From NCBI GenBank assembly GCA_030141605.1, contig JAQGDQ010002385.1, positions 1 to 62,000 on the forward strand: a stretch of 62,000 nt of DNA, in the 5' to 3' direction. The DNA comes from Tubiluchus corallicola (taxonomy: Eukaryota > Priapulida > Priapulimorpha > Priapulimorphida > Tubiluchidae). Positions 1 through 8,302 of this stretch are shown piece by piece (position 1 is the stretch's first letter; every line of letters begins with the position of its first letter). The notes under the pieces were generated by a model. The model saw only the letters and a list, made by a program, of their open reading frames with translations, was not told the DNA's origin and ran no database searches. Both the position numbers and the translations under genes were made by a program.

Positions 1-270
1 ATAGTCAATCGTAACACTACTGTCCGTATCCATAAATGATATTTTCTCATGCACGATAGAGCGCTCAACCGGCGCCTCTTTCACGAAATCAGGGAAAATT
101 TCCTCAAGAGCATAGCCATAAAGCCTTCCCCCTGTCATATTCTTGGAACCGGCGAAATTCCCCCGCTCGATAATAAGCGTTTCAAGACCTTCCTTCGCTG
201 ACAAATAGCCCGCTACACAGCCCGCTATTCCTCCCCCTACAATAATTACATCAAACTTTTCTTCTGACAT
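1..270 (-). CDS. fixC: FixC-like FAD-dependent oxidoreductase, N-terminal part (runs off left edge)
   Basis: The reverse strand opens with ATG at 268-270 and stays open to the window edge, giving about 90 residues. The start carries a Rossmann FAD-binding loop (VIIVGGGIAG) followed by a short helix and a beta strand ending in an acidic residue (LIIERG), then KNMTGGRLYG. This is the layout of the ETF-quinone oxidoreductase/FixC family, which passes electrons from the FixAB flavoprotein toward quinone or ferredoxin. It lies 33 bp downstream of fixB in the same direction, so fixABC is one operon. A fixX ferredoxin would be expected outside the window. The protein is cut by the window, not broken. 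The identity rests on the N-terminus and the neighbours. Confidence 0.85.
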   Translation of the reverse strand, partial: MSEEKFDVIIVGGGIAGCVAGYLSAKEGLETLIIERGNFAGSKNMTGGRLYGYALEEIFPDFVKEAPVERSIVHEKISFMDTDSSVTIDY

Positions 271-303
271 ATCACATCCCCCCAAAAAAGTATATATATA
301 CGC

Positions 304-1260
304 CTACTTTTTAAATGCTTCTATCATAGCAGGAACAACTGTATATAAATCCCCAACTATACCATAATCTGCATAGTCAAAAATCGGCGCATTCTTATCT
401 TTATTAATAGCAACAATAGTATGAGAATCTTTTGAGCCAACCATATGCTGAATCTGCCCGGAAATACCTATCGCCATATAAACATCCGGCTTGGCTATAA
501 CATTCGAAATACCAATATAGCGCTCGTGATCCATCCACTTCTCAGTCTCGGCGATCGGCCTAGAGCAAGCCAACTCAGCTTCTATCGTATCCGCTAAGCT
601 CTGAGCAAGACTAATATCATCCTTACAAGCAAATCCTCGTCCAACAGATACAATCCTCTTGGCCTTATTTAAATCGACATTACTTCCTTGCTTGGGACGA
701 CGCTCTATACATTTCACACTATCACCAGGCTCAACAAAGTTAACATGTATCGCCTCTCCCTCCTTAGATAAAGGCTCCTCTGGAACTTCAAATACACCCC
801 CGGTAAGAACCGCGATACCCAAGTCTGTTTCTATAACCTCTTGACCAATAGCAAGACCACCATAAACCATGCGTCTACACTTACAAGAATTGTCCTCTAT
901 CAATAGCTCCGAAACTTCCGTAACAACACCCACATCCAACTTTGCGCCAAGTAAAGAGGCAAGAGCCTTACAACGCCTTGTTCCCGGCATAAGCATCAAT
1001 GCTTTAGTAGAAAATTTCTCAAGAATCTCCGCTATTGTCTGGGCGTAACTCTCTACAATCCTGCTTGAATCCTCCTCACCAAGATAATAAACCTCATCGG
1101 CGCCAAAAGAATAGGCCAACGCAATATCCTCTTGAGATCCAATAATAAAAACAGAAACTTCCTCACCTAATTGAAGGCCACCAGAAATAATTTCAGCTAA
1201 CCGCTCTGAAGAATCACTAAATACCCATATCTTTGAAAGCTTACTCACCTTATCCTCCAT
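304..1260 (-). CDS. fixB: Electron transfer flavoprotein alpha subunit (FixB)
   Basis: The 318-residue protein matches the usual ETF-alpha length. The C-terminal third (about residues 200-310) holds the FAD-binding ETF-alpha domain, with GRGF, then GISGQIQHM, then DYGIVGDL near the end. The N-terminal alpha/beta domain pairs with FixA. Together FixA and FixB form a soluble flavoprotein heterodimer that accepts electrons and hands them to FixC/FixX. The gene is 3 bp downstream of fixA and 33 bp upstream of fixC, so it is cotranscribed. The Fix branch rather than the beta-oxidation ETF is preferred because of the fixA-fixB-fixC order. The physiological electron donor cannot be read from this window. 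Confidence 0.92.
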   Translation of the reverse strand: MEDKVSKLSKIWVFSDSSERLAEIISGGLQLGEEVSVFIIGSQEDIALAYSFGADEVYYLGEEDSSRIVESYAQTIAEILEKFSTKALMLMPGTRRCKALASLLGAKLDVGVVTEVSELLIEDNSCKCRRMVYGGLAIGQEVIETDLGIAVLTGGVFEVPEEPLSKEGEAIHVNFVEPGDSVKCIERRPKQGSNVDLNKAKRIVSVGRGFACKDDISLAQSLADTIEAELACSRPIAETEKWMDHERYIGISNVIAKPDVYMAIGISGQIQHMVGSKDSHTIVAINKDKNAPIFDYADYGIVGDLYTVVPAMIEAFKK

Positions 1261-1263
1261 CCA

Positions 1264-2022
1264 TTAAATAACTTTGCGCAAGTTGTTAACAAACTCAGCA
1301 ATTTTGTCCTCAGCATCACCCTCTACAATAATCCGCTTCCGCTCTTTCTGCTTAGGTGCCTTTATATCAACAATAGAAACAAAGTTACCCGCCGTCTCCT
1401 CAACATTCATGACATTAACCGGCTTTTTAGAAGCCCCTAAAATCGCCTTCATGCCAGGTACAGACGGTACATTAATATCTGAAGATACTGAAATCACCGC
1501 TGGTAAAGAAACTTCCAAAACCTCAACCTCATTCTCCAGCGCACGCTCTACCACCAACTTGCCATCCTGAACAGAAACAATTTTACTAACAGCGTTGACC
1601 ACCGCCACGCCTAAAATTCCCCCTATTCTCGACCCTGTTTGCTGCGAGTAAACATCGCCAGAACCATCTCCGCAAATCAGCAAATCAAATCCTATATCCC
1701 TAGAAACATCCGCCATTATTTTAGCCGTTTGATGAGGAAGTAAAAATGTATATTTCTCATCCGTGATGATAACAAGCTCATCCGGCCCTCTGGATAAAAT
1801 ATCCTTGCGAGCTTTCATGTTTTCAAGATCTTTGCCACCAATACTCAATGCCGTAATAGAGACACCCTCTTGAATTTCTTTCACATCTACAGCGGCCTGA
1901 ATAGCATTTAAATCAAACTGACTGATCTTTGGAGCGGCTTTGCTGACATCTAATGTCCCATCCGCACTTACAGTGATATCTTGCTCCTCCGGAACAAGTT
2001 TACAACCAACTAAAATCTTCAT
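1264..2022 (-). CDS. fixA: Electron transfer flavoprotein beta subunit (FixA)
   Basis: This is a 252-residue ETF-beta protein starting MKILVGCKLVPEEQ, typical of FixA. The frame opens 18 bp further upstream, but the ATG at 2020-2022 is preferred because it gives the family N-terminus and has an AGGGA-like site upstream. The adenine-nucleotide-binding fold is supported by segments such as LLICGDGSGD followed by QQTGSRIGG. It heads the fixABC operon, with only 3 bp to fixB. A clean TATAAT hexamer lies about 22 bp upstream of this start. Confidence 0.92.
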   Translation of the reverse strand: MKILVGCKLVPEEQDITVSADGTLDVSKAAPKISQFDLNAIQAAVDVKEIQEGVSITALSIGGKDLENMKARKDILSRGPDELVIITDEKYTFLLPHQTAKIMADVSRDIGFDLLICGDGSGDVYSQQTGSRIGGILGVAVVNAVSKIVSVQDGKLVVERALENEVEVLEVSLPAVISVSSDINVPSVPGMKAILGASKKPVNVMNVEETAGNFVSIVDIKAPKQKERKRIIVEGDAEDKIAEFVNNLRKVI

Positions 2023-2043
2023 CGTTTTTCCCTGTCTCAATAG

Positions 2044-2049
2044 ATTATA
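2044..2049 (-). promoter_or_regulatory. Candidate -10 element for fixABC
   Basis: Reading the minus strand, a perfect TATAAT occurs 21 bp before the fixA ATG. No good -35 hexamer lies at the usual distance (the position reads AAAAAC), so it may be an activator-dependent promoter or chance in AT-rich DNA. Confidence 0.3.
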
Positions 2050-2431
2050 GTATATAGTTTTGACGCGTTTTTATATACCAATACCTTACTCTACTCAAAG
2101 TATACAGCATATTACAGGAAATACAAGCAAAACATTGAGTAAAACCCCATAAATCAAGTCTTCCAGTGCACTAAAATTATATAAAATATTCTTAAAATAC
2201 AGCTTTCAAAACTCTCTGACTTACAAAAATTTTCTGCTTAAGAAATAAAAACAGGAAAGCACTCTGGATAAAATTATACTATTACTCAAATAATTACTTG
2301 CCTAAGTAAATTTAAAACTCCCAAATCATCTATCGCGCGCATACCATTAAATCAGGTTTGTGGATTTCATAAGATTAGTTTATAATTTTTAAGTCATTAC
2401 TTGAACATAATTTCTAAAAAGGAACAAAAAA
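2050..2431. other. Intergenic, AT-rich, no gene recognised
   Basis: About 380 bp lie between the fixA promoter region and a small membrane ORF. I see no ORF with a ribosome-binding site, no clear hairpin terminator and no tRNA. It presumably holds the promoter of the downstream small gene. Confidence 0.5.
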
Positions 2432-2605
2432 ATGAAAAAAGGAAAAATCATTTTTAAAGGAAACTTCTGGGAATATTTTGTGATGTCATTAGGACTCTTA
2501 GTGCTATCCGTTTTAACTTTAGGCATTTTGCTCCCTTACTATTTTTATTGGACGTTTAAATACTTTTTTACAAAAATGGAAATAGAAATTTACGATTCTG
2601 AATAA
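2432..2605 (+). CDS. Small membrane protein, 57 residues, unknown
   Basis: The ATG at 2432 is preceded by AAAAAGGAAC, a reasonable Shine-Dalgarno site. The product is 57 residues. It has a short basic N-terminus (MKKGKIIFKG), one hydrophobic stretch at about residues 15-40 (SLGLLVLSVLTLGILLPYY), and an acidic tail (EIEIYDSE). The aromatic-rich pattern after the helix (YYFYWTFKYFF) resembles short segments of DUF898-like membrane proteins, but I would not assign the family. It stands alone between fixA and the NERD gene on the opposite strand to fix. Confidence 0.55.
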   Translation: MKKGKIIFKGNFWEYFVMSLGLLVLSVLTLGILLPYYFYWTFKYFFTKMEIEIYDSE

Positions 2606-2764
2606 ATTAGCTCAATACAAATACAAGAGATTTAAAGAAAACAGACCAAAAAACCCAAAGTGGAAAGTGAAAAAATATATTTAAAAAAGCTATAACACAA
2701 CTGCTATGAAACGTATAACGCTAAGCATTAAAAAGTTTAGCATGTTAAAAATACTGTATTTTAC

Positions 2765-3454
2765 ATGGAATTCTTACTCTTAATTTTCATCATCGCTTGT
2801 GTTGCCAGCTATATTTTTCAAGATAAAGACAAGCAATACAAAAAAACAGCATATTATCAAGTAACACAAAACCTATACCCGTCTGTCAAATATGATAAAG
2901 GAAAATATGGAGAGTATCTGGCATATAAGCGTTTGCGGCACTTCGAAAATATGGGCGGCAAGTTCTTATTTAATATCTATATACCCAAATGGAACAACGA
3001 AACAACCGAAATTGACATGATTCTGATCTGCTCAAAGGGTCTGTTCGTTTTTGAAAGCAAAAACTATAGCGGGTGGATTTTTGGTAGCGAAAGGAATAGA
3101 AACTGGACACAAACACTCCCACGAGGAAGAGGGCGCGGTAGCGATAAGCATCACTTTTACAACCCGATCATGCAAAACGCCGCTCATATAAAACATCTAA
3201 AGCGTCTCATTCGCGGAAATATACCCATGCGCTCCATCATTGTCTTTTCAGATGAGTGCACTCTTAAAAATATAACAAATAATAGTAACGCCAGAGTTGT
3301 AAATTGCTATGACGTCGCGTCTGCCGTTGGTGAAATTTACAATCAGGCCGCTGAATTTTTAACTCATATAGAAATAGAAACTCTTTATAACAAGCTTTAT
3401 CCCTTTACGCAGGTTAGCTGTGATGTAAAAAAACGGCATATAAATAAAGCCTAA
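2765..3454 (+). CDS. Membrane-anchored NERD (nuclease-related) domain protein
   Basis: The protein has 229 residues. Residues 1-18 form a hydrophobic anchor. A NERD domain follows at about residues 40-150: GKYGEYLAYKRL opens it, EIDMILICSKGLFVFESK is the nuclease-like core (acidic residue, then the ExK-type ESK), and a tryptophan-rich segment comes next. NERD domains are related to restriction-endonuclease-fold nucleases and are predicted to act in DNA processing, but most members are uncharacterised. No strong ribosome-binding site precedes the ATG. It is monocistronic as far as can be seen. A role in defence or DNA repair is inference only. Confidence 0.75.
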   Translation: MEFLLLIFIIACVASYIFQDKDKQYKKTAYYQVTQNLYPSVKYDKGKYGEYLAYKRLRHFENMGGKFLFNIYIPKWNNETTEIDMILICSKGLFVFESKNYSGWIFGSERNRNWTQTLPRGRGRGSDKHHFYNPIMQNAAHIKHLKRLIRGNIPMRSIIVFSDECTLKNITNNSNARVVNCYDVASAVGEIYNQAAEFLTHIEIETLYNKLYPFTQVSCDVKKRHINKA

Positions 3455-3662
3455 GAACTCAGCGCTTCCGTCGATTTTAAACAGTTGGGTTTTCTAGTTG
3501 AAAATTTCGCTCCCAATTAATAACGAGAAAAAGAAACTTCAGCCTCACAACGGTTTGCAAAACCGCCCCATGTAACCATTCCAGAATTCCTCAAAAACTC
3601 AATATAATACACAATCCATAATCAATATATACTCAAATCAACAATAGCATCATAAAAAATAT

Positions 3663-3705
3663 GTCGATAAAACTTGACAAATTAAACATGTCCATTATTA
3701 TCGAC
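3663..3705 (+). promoter_or_regulatory. arsR promoter flanked by an inverted-repeat operator
   Basis: TTGACA at 3674-3679 and TATTAT at 3696-3701 are 16 bp apart, a good sigma70-type promoter. A perfect 8-bp inverted repeat, GTCGATAA at 3663-3670 and TTATCGAC at 3698-3705, brackets both hexamers and is a plausible ArsR operator. Transcription would start at about 3708, the A of the arsR ATG. Confidence 0.6.
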
Positions 3706-3707
3706 GC

Positions 3708-4028
3708 ATGAACATAAAAAACGCACTCAATGCCTTCACCGCACTCTCACAGGAAACACGGCTGAAGACTTTCAAAATCTTAATCGAATACGGAAATAAC
3801 GGCACAACAGCCGGAGCAATCAGCGAACGACTCGCCATACCACACAACACACTCTCCTTCCACTTATCTCACCTCACACAATCTGGGCTAATCACCGTAC
3901 AGAAACAAGGACGAACAATGATTTACACAGCAAATATCGCATCTATCGAAGAGTTGATAGATTATTTACGCGAAAATTGCTGCACCCTCCAAGAAAACAA
4001 TAACAAAAACTGCACACTAAACAGATAA
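3708..4028 (+). CDS. arsR: ArsR-family arsenite-responsive repressor
   Basis: The 106-residue winged-helix protein has the recognition region at about residues 35-75 (AISERLAIPHNTLSFHLSHL, then a beta wing with QGRTMIY). It lacks the ELCVCD motif of classical ArsR. Instead it has vicinal cysteines C91-C92 and a third at C102, the arrangement known from the Acidithiobacillus-type ArsR that binds As(III). It therefore probably represses its own promoter and the downstream acr3 until arsenite or antimonite binds. There is no Shine-Dalgarno site, and the promoter places the transcript start on the ATG, so the mRNA is probably leaderless. Confidence 0.88.
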   Translation: MNIKNALNAFTALSQETRLKTFKILIEYGNNGTTAGAISERLAIPHNTLSFHLSHLTQSGLITVQKQGRTMIYTANIASIEELIDYLRENCCTLQENNNKNCTLNR

Positions 4029-4096
4029 AAATACCCCCCCGTAAATAACTCACTCATCACTCCAAATATGAAAACAACTTACTTGAAGAAATCACT

Positions 4097-5143
4097 ATGA
4101 CAAAAATACACTCTCCTCTCGGCTTTTTCGAACATTATCTCTCACTGTGGATCGCACTGTGTATCGCGGTCGGTGTCGGACTTGGTATAGCGATCCCTTC
4201 CCTCTTCAAAACCATCGCCAGTATGGAATACGCTAGCGTAAACCTCGTGGTGGCCGTGCTCATCTGGATCATGATCTACCCAATGATGGTCAATGTCGAC
4301 TTCGACTCCATAAAAAATATAGGCCGTAAACCAAAAGGGCTATTCATCACACTTGTCATCAACTGGTTGATAAAACCATTCACAATGGCCGCGCTCGCTA
4401 TACTCTTTTTTGAATATGTGTTTGCCGGACTGGTCACACCAGAAAACGCTAAAGAATATATCGCCGGAATGATCCTGCTCGGCGTGGCACCATGCACCGC
4501 GATGGTATTCGTCTGGAGCCAACTTGTAAACGGAGATCCCAACTACACACTGGTGCAAGTCTCCATCAACGATATCATTATGATCTTCGCATTCGCACCA
4601 ATCGCCGCCTTGCTCCTAGGCGTCACCGATATCATCGTGCCATGGAAAACCTTGCTCCTCTCCGTCATACTGTATGTCGTGATCCCACTCGCCGCAGGAT
4701 ATGCGACCAGAAAAAAACTCAACCATAAAAATAATCACGATCGAATCACACACTTCACAGCTAAAATAAAGCCTTTCTCCATAATAGGGTTACTCGCCAC
4801 CGTAATACTGCTTTTTGGCTTTCAAGCGCAAACCATTCTACATAAACCGATGGTCATCGCTCTGATCGCTATACCACTCTTAATCCAAAGCTATGGCATC
4901 TTTATCATCGCATATGGATGGGCATACCTCTGGCGTGTGCCATTCTCTATCGCCGCACCCGCTGCACTGATCGGAACATCCAACTTCTTCGAGCTCGCAG
5001 TAGCCGTCGCTATCAGCCTGTTTGGACTCAACTCAGGAGCAGCACTGGCCACAGTCGTTGGCGTACTGGTCGAAGTTCCCGTCATGCTCTCACTCGTAGC
5101 GCTCGCCAACCGGACACAAAGTAAATTTAAATCCATACAATAA
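4097..5143 (+). CDS. acr3: Arsenite efflux transporter, ACR3 family
   Basis: This 348-residue integral membrane protein has about ten hydrophobic segments, the ACR3 size and topology. The family signature [10 protein letters not shown] has its cysteine at residue 133, corresponding to the conserved essential cysteine. A conserved glutamate lies in the ninth or tenth helix (GVLVEVPVM). It exports As(OH)3 across the inner membrane using the proton gradient. It lies 68 bp after arsR in the same direction and is probably cotranscribed. No arsenate reductase (arsC) is adjacent, so the locus handles arsenite directly or relies on a reductase elsewhere. Confidence 0.92.
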   Translation: MTKIHSPLGFFEHYLSLWIALCIAVGVGLGIAIPSLFKTIASMEYASVNLVVAVLIWIMIYPMMVNVDFDSIKNIGRKPKGLFITLVINWLIKPFTMAALAILFFEYVFAGLVTPENAKEYIAGMILLGVAPCTAMVFVWSQLVNGDPNYTLVQVSINDIIMIFAFAPIAALLLGVTDIIVPWKTLLLSVILYVVIPLAAGYATRKKLNHKNNHDRITHFTAKIKPFSIIGLLATVILLFGFQAQTILHKPMVIALIAIPLLIQSYGIFIIAYGWAYLWRVPFSIAAPAALIGTSNFFELAVAVAISLFGLNSGAALATVVGVLVEVPVMLSLVALANRTQSKFKSIQ

Positions 5144-5352
5144 TCCCTTACTTACTATATTTTCCACATATTCAATGAATTACCAAGACCAACAGATTTA
5201 CGGAGCGAATCAAGCCGATCAAAAGGCAAACATCTTTGTGAAAATTTGAAAAGAAAAACCGACTCCATTTTATCGCGTTGTTCATTTCTAACCACAGCCA
5301 TGCTATACATTTATTATACTCTATATTTATTGACGTTAATCAGGTGCCGATA

Positions 5353-6015
5353 ATGAAATATTACGCTGTTTTCATGTGTTTGCTAATATTAACGGCTTGT
5401 AGCGCAACAACAAGCCTGAGCGGAATTGTTGATCCGAATTACAAGGATAATTTCCAAGCTAAAAAAATTCTCGTCTTAAGCTCTGGCATGCTTATAGGGG
5501 AACAAAAAATACTAGAAAACACATTAGAGAAATCCCTCGAAAAATATGATGTTCAGATCTTACGAGGATTAGAAATCCTGCCTCCTACAAGAGACTATTC
5601 TGACAAAGATATTTATACAACCGCCAGAAATAAAGGCGCTGACACTCTGCTGCTGCTCAGCGTGGATAGAGGTGTCTCGGAATCCTATATACCACCAGCT
5701 TACTATCCCACAACATCCACAAGCTACGCTTCTGAATATGACCATTTTACAACGATTAACACATACACCTCACCCACCTTCACCACAGGGGGCTACAACG
5801 TCAAAAAACCCGAGATGAATATTAGCGTTAATCTAAAAGATATAAAAAACAAAGAAACCATCTGGATCGCTGAAGGATTCAGTAATGGTAATGCCTACAC
5901 CTCTTTTTCAGATTTAACCGTCAGCATCGCGAAAACAACCGTGGAAGAACTCTCTAACGCAGGATTTTTCACTGAAAAAGACGTTCCAAAACTAAGCAAA
6001 ACCTCACAAGAATAG
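5353..6015 (+). CDS. Uncharacterised lipoprotein
   Basis: The frame is open from 5278, but the ATG at 5353 is chosen. It has an AGGTG site just upstream and begins a lipoprotein signal peptide, MKYYAVFMCLLILTAC, with the lipidated cysteine at residue 16. The mature protein of about 205 residues has a Ser/Thr/Tyr-rich middle (residues about 115-145) and ends in an acidic, lysine-rich tail. Its pattern (a stress-type lipoprotein with a late IWIAEGFSNG segment) suggests a DUF4136-like beta fold, but I cannot assign the family. It is monocistronic, downstream of acr3 by 209 bp. Confidence 0.7.
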   Translation: MKYYAVFMCLLILTACSATTSLSGIVDPNYKDNFQAKKILVLSSGMLIGEQKILENTLEKSLEKYDVQILRGLEILPPTRDYSDKDIYTTARNKGADTLLLLSVDRGVSESYIPPAYYPTTSTSYASEYDHFTTINTYTSPTFTTGGYNVKKPEMNISVNLKDIKNKETIWIAEGFSNGNAYTSFSDLTVSIAKTTVEELSNAGFFTEKDVPKLSKTSQE

Positions 6016-6448
6016 TTGTAATTATCTATTTTTCGGCGACAAAGCTTCAGATTCTTCACTAAAACGATTCTTTTCAGATTTAATAAACCGTCAGCTAGTT
6101 TTGCCTGCCTGCCGGCATCCAACAGTCATGACCATATATTGGAACCTGTAAAGTAATCGCCGGCGCTTTTCTGCGCCTTTGGTTATTAGAGCACGCGAAT
6201 CTGTCGATTTAATAGTAAAAGAAAATAAGAATGTATCAATATAATCGAATGAACAAAATCTCGCCAAAGATTCCATCCACTTTACATTACTGGATTGGAC
6301 GACTCGACAGTATAGATTTTCAGCAACCTCAACCTACAGCTGCATTTCTTTCAAAGATTAGGGCTTTTGAAGGCGCGTACTCCAGCCAATAACCACTAAC
6401 TCATGTTTGCGAAAAAAGGGCTTTAGACATTAGCATCCATAATTTCTT
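6016..6448. other. Intergenic, no gene recognised
   Basis: About 430 bp lie between the lipoprotein and the 3' end of the broken AlbA_2 gene. Short frames on both strands show no start with a ribosome-binding site and no recognisable domain. The segment around 6155-6180 has a short GC-rich dyad (CGCCGGCGC) that is too weak to call a terminator. Confidence 0.5.
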
Positions 6449-7771
6449 TTAGTTTCTATTTTTACCTAGCAATTCATCAATTTGTTGGCTGACCAAAGAC
6501 TCTGTTAATTCTGTAAAACCAAACAGTTCATATAATGGTTTAAGAATTTCTAATATAGTTGGCTTTAAGTTAACAGAAATATCTGATATTTTTATTTCAT
6601 ATATAGGCGTTTTATAGCTAGGCTCCGTTGAGCTAGGACCTTCTGGCCCACGGGGCCAACGTTCTAATGTCCGCCCCTCTAAACCATTCCAACCAAATTG
6701 GGTATTAATACGATCAATTTCTAATTTTTCAGCTAGCTGTTTGGAATGAAGTAAACATTCTCCTACCCTGTATATTGGAAGGCTATTAATGAATATTTCG
6801 CCCGGTGAGATACCTCCTTCAACCATATCATCTTCTTGAAAGCCTCTAATTAAAAATAAGAAACCTTTATTGGAAGCTTTCCAATAATCCGCACGTATCA
6901 CACTTTTTGCATCTTTGCCAAACCATGCTTCTATTCCATCTTTTAGAGGAGCTGGTATCCCTTCCTTGCCTGAACATAAAAATGGATGAAAGGGTGTATA
7001 CCCTTTTATACGCTCTAATACCTCTTTAAGCTTGCTACTTGTTATTGATATATTGGGCAGCAATTCATATGCAAACCAATAATAGCCATGCTTAAATCTT
7101 GCGGGATCATCTTCTGGAAGATCTTTTACTTTATTTTTCCAGTTGTCCAAGGAATCATTAATCCAATTTTTCAATTCACTTTCATTATTTTTGGATTCAA
7201 TCTCCGTGCCTTTTAAAATCCGTTCTATATTGGAAAGCAGTTCGTCTTTATGTAATAATGTTTTTGATCCAAGGAAATCGTCCCATTCTTTACCTGTTGA
7301 AGGTATTTCAGATTTTGGCCCTTGTTTTCTAATAAAATACCCATTGTGAACTTTCAAATGTTCACCAGGTCCCTTTCCTTTTGCTCTAACAGGTGTTGGA
7401 TGGTTTTTTGGCACTTTAATAACAAAATGTTTGTTATTTTCTTCTGAGACTCCATTATAAATCTCTATTTCAACAGGGGGCTCTATATGTTTTTTTTATT
7501 ATTGAATTTATATGGTCTACAGTATATCGATCTTCTTTTATTTCTGGAGGATTTTTGGAGGCATAGATAATGATTTACGTTCTTTATCGTCAAACCCTAT
7601 CAATATATAGCCTGCATTACGGTTAGTCAGAGCGACTATTGCCTTTATAAGAGCGCATTTATGCGTGTCATCATTTAGGTCCAGCCAACTTTTTAATTCA
7701 ATATCCATTCGCTCTTGACTATATTTGCGAGATCGAATGAGTGAACTGATTTGTTGTTCTGTAAGAAACAT
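6449..7771 (-). pseudogene. AlbA_2 / Schlafen-type putative DNA-binding protein, broken by two frameshifts
   Basis: Two minus-strand frames make one protein. The first, from ATG 7769-7771, has the AlbA_2 (divergent AAA_4) start: ELKSWLDLN, then ALIKAIVALTNRNAGYILIG. The second, 6449-7414 and its upstream continuation, carries the second half of that domain (HFVIKVPKNHPTPV, then HNGYFIRKQGP) and a C-terminal region of about 270 residues that I do not recognise. The first break is an 11-bp imperfect tandem duplication at 7540-7561. Just after it a short third frame is open (starting PPEIKEDRYTVDHIN), which a second shift at the A8 run (T8 on the plus strand, 7490-7497) would connect to the C-terminal frame. 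At least two events therefore inactivate it, unless one is a sequencing error. Confidence 0.75.
7540..7561. repeat. 11-bp imperfect tandem duplication disrupting the AlbA_2 gene
   Basis: On the minus strand CCTCCAAAAAT is followed directly by CCTCCAGAAAT, 10 of 11 bases identical. Eleven is not a multiple of three, so the duplication shifts the frame and leads to a TAA at 7538-7540. Confidence 0.8.
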
Positions 7772-8302
7772 TATTTTCTCTCCCTATTTTGGAATTCGTT
7801 TCTCTTTCCAGTTATTGGATCGCTTAAGAGTCTAAACATCAAGCTATGGTCGCATGAGATCATCTCTTAACTCTCTGATTTTTTATCAAATATCCGAAAT
7901 TTGAAATTTTCCTGGAAGCTCCAAATTTTTCATGCGCTATACCCTCATTTCGGTCTAAAAGCACCCTGATAACTCCGCTCTGTCTATAATTAATCGCAAT
8001 ATTCACACTTCATTAACGTGATAATTAATATAATCACTTGATTGTCAGTATTAATATATAGTATTAATATCTTCATCTAAAACTGACTTAGACTATATAA
8101 TAAATATCATAATTATTTTAACAACCTTATAAGTGGCACAGTAAACTTGAACAAGCTAAAAGTTCAGCAGGTTCAATCGCTCATGAAAAAAATCTTCTTG
8201 AGAGGATTAAAGATTGCCGGGAGCCATAGCTCTGAGTCGGCATACTCAGAAACCTTTTATGACAAAATAGTAAATGTTATTATGATACAAAACGAAAAAA
8301 AA
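7772..8302. other. Divergent upstream region of the polysaccharide operon
   Basis: This is AT-rich DNA between the AlbA_2 gene (leftward) and the sugar operon (rightward). It holds a direct repeat of AGTATTAATAT (about 8047-8057 and 8060-8070), and TATAAT at 8096-8101 without a convincing -35 box. The aminotransferase frame is open from a TTG at 8147, but I see no homology before about 8303. Confidence 0.4.

Noticed and set aside
3551-3565. CGGTTTGCAAAACCG resembles a tRNA-Cys anticodon arm
   Set aside because: No acceptor stem, D-arm or T-arm can be placed around it, so it is not a tRNA gene.
4276-5136. Several frames antisense or out of frame to acr3
   Set aside because: They are shadows of the transporter gene; their products are arginine- or serine-rich without domains.
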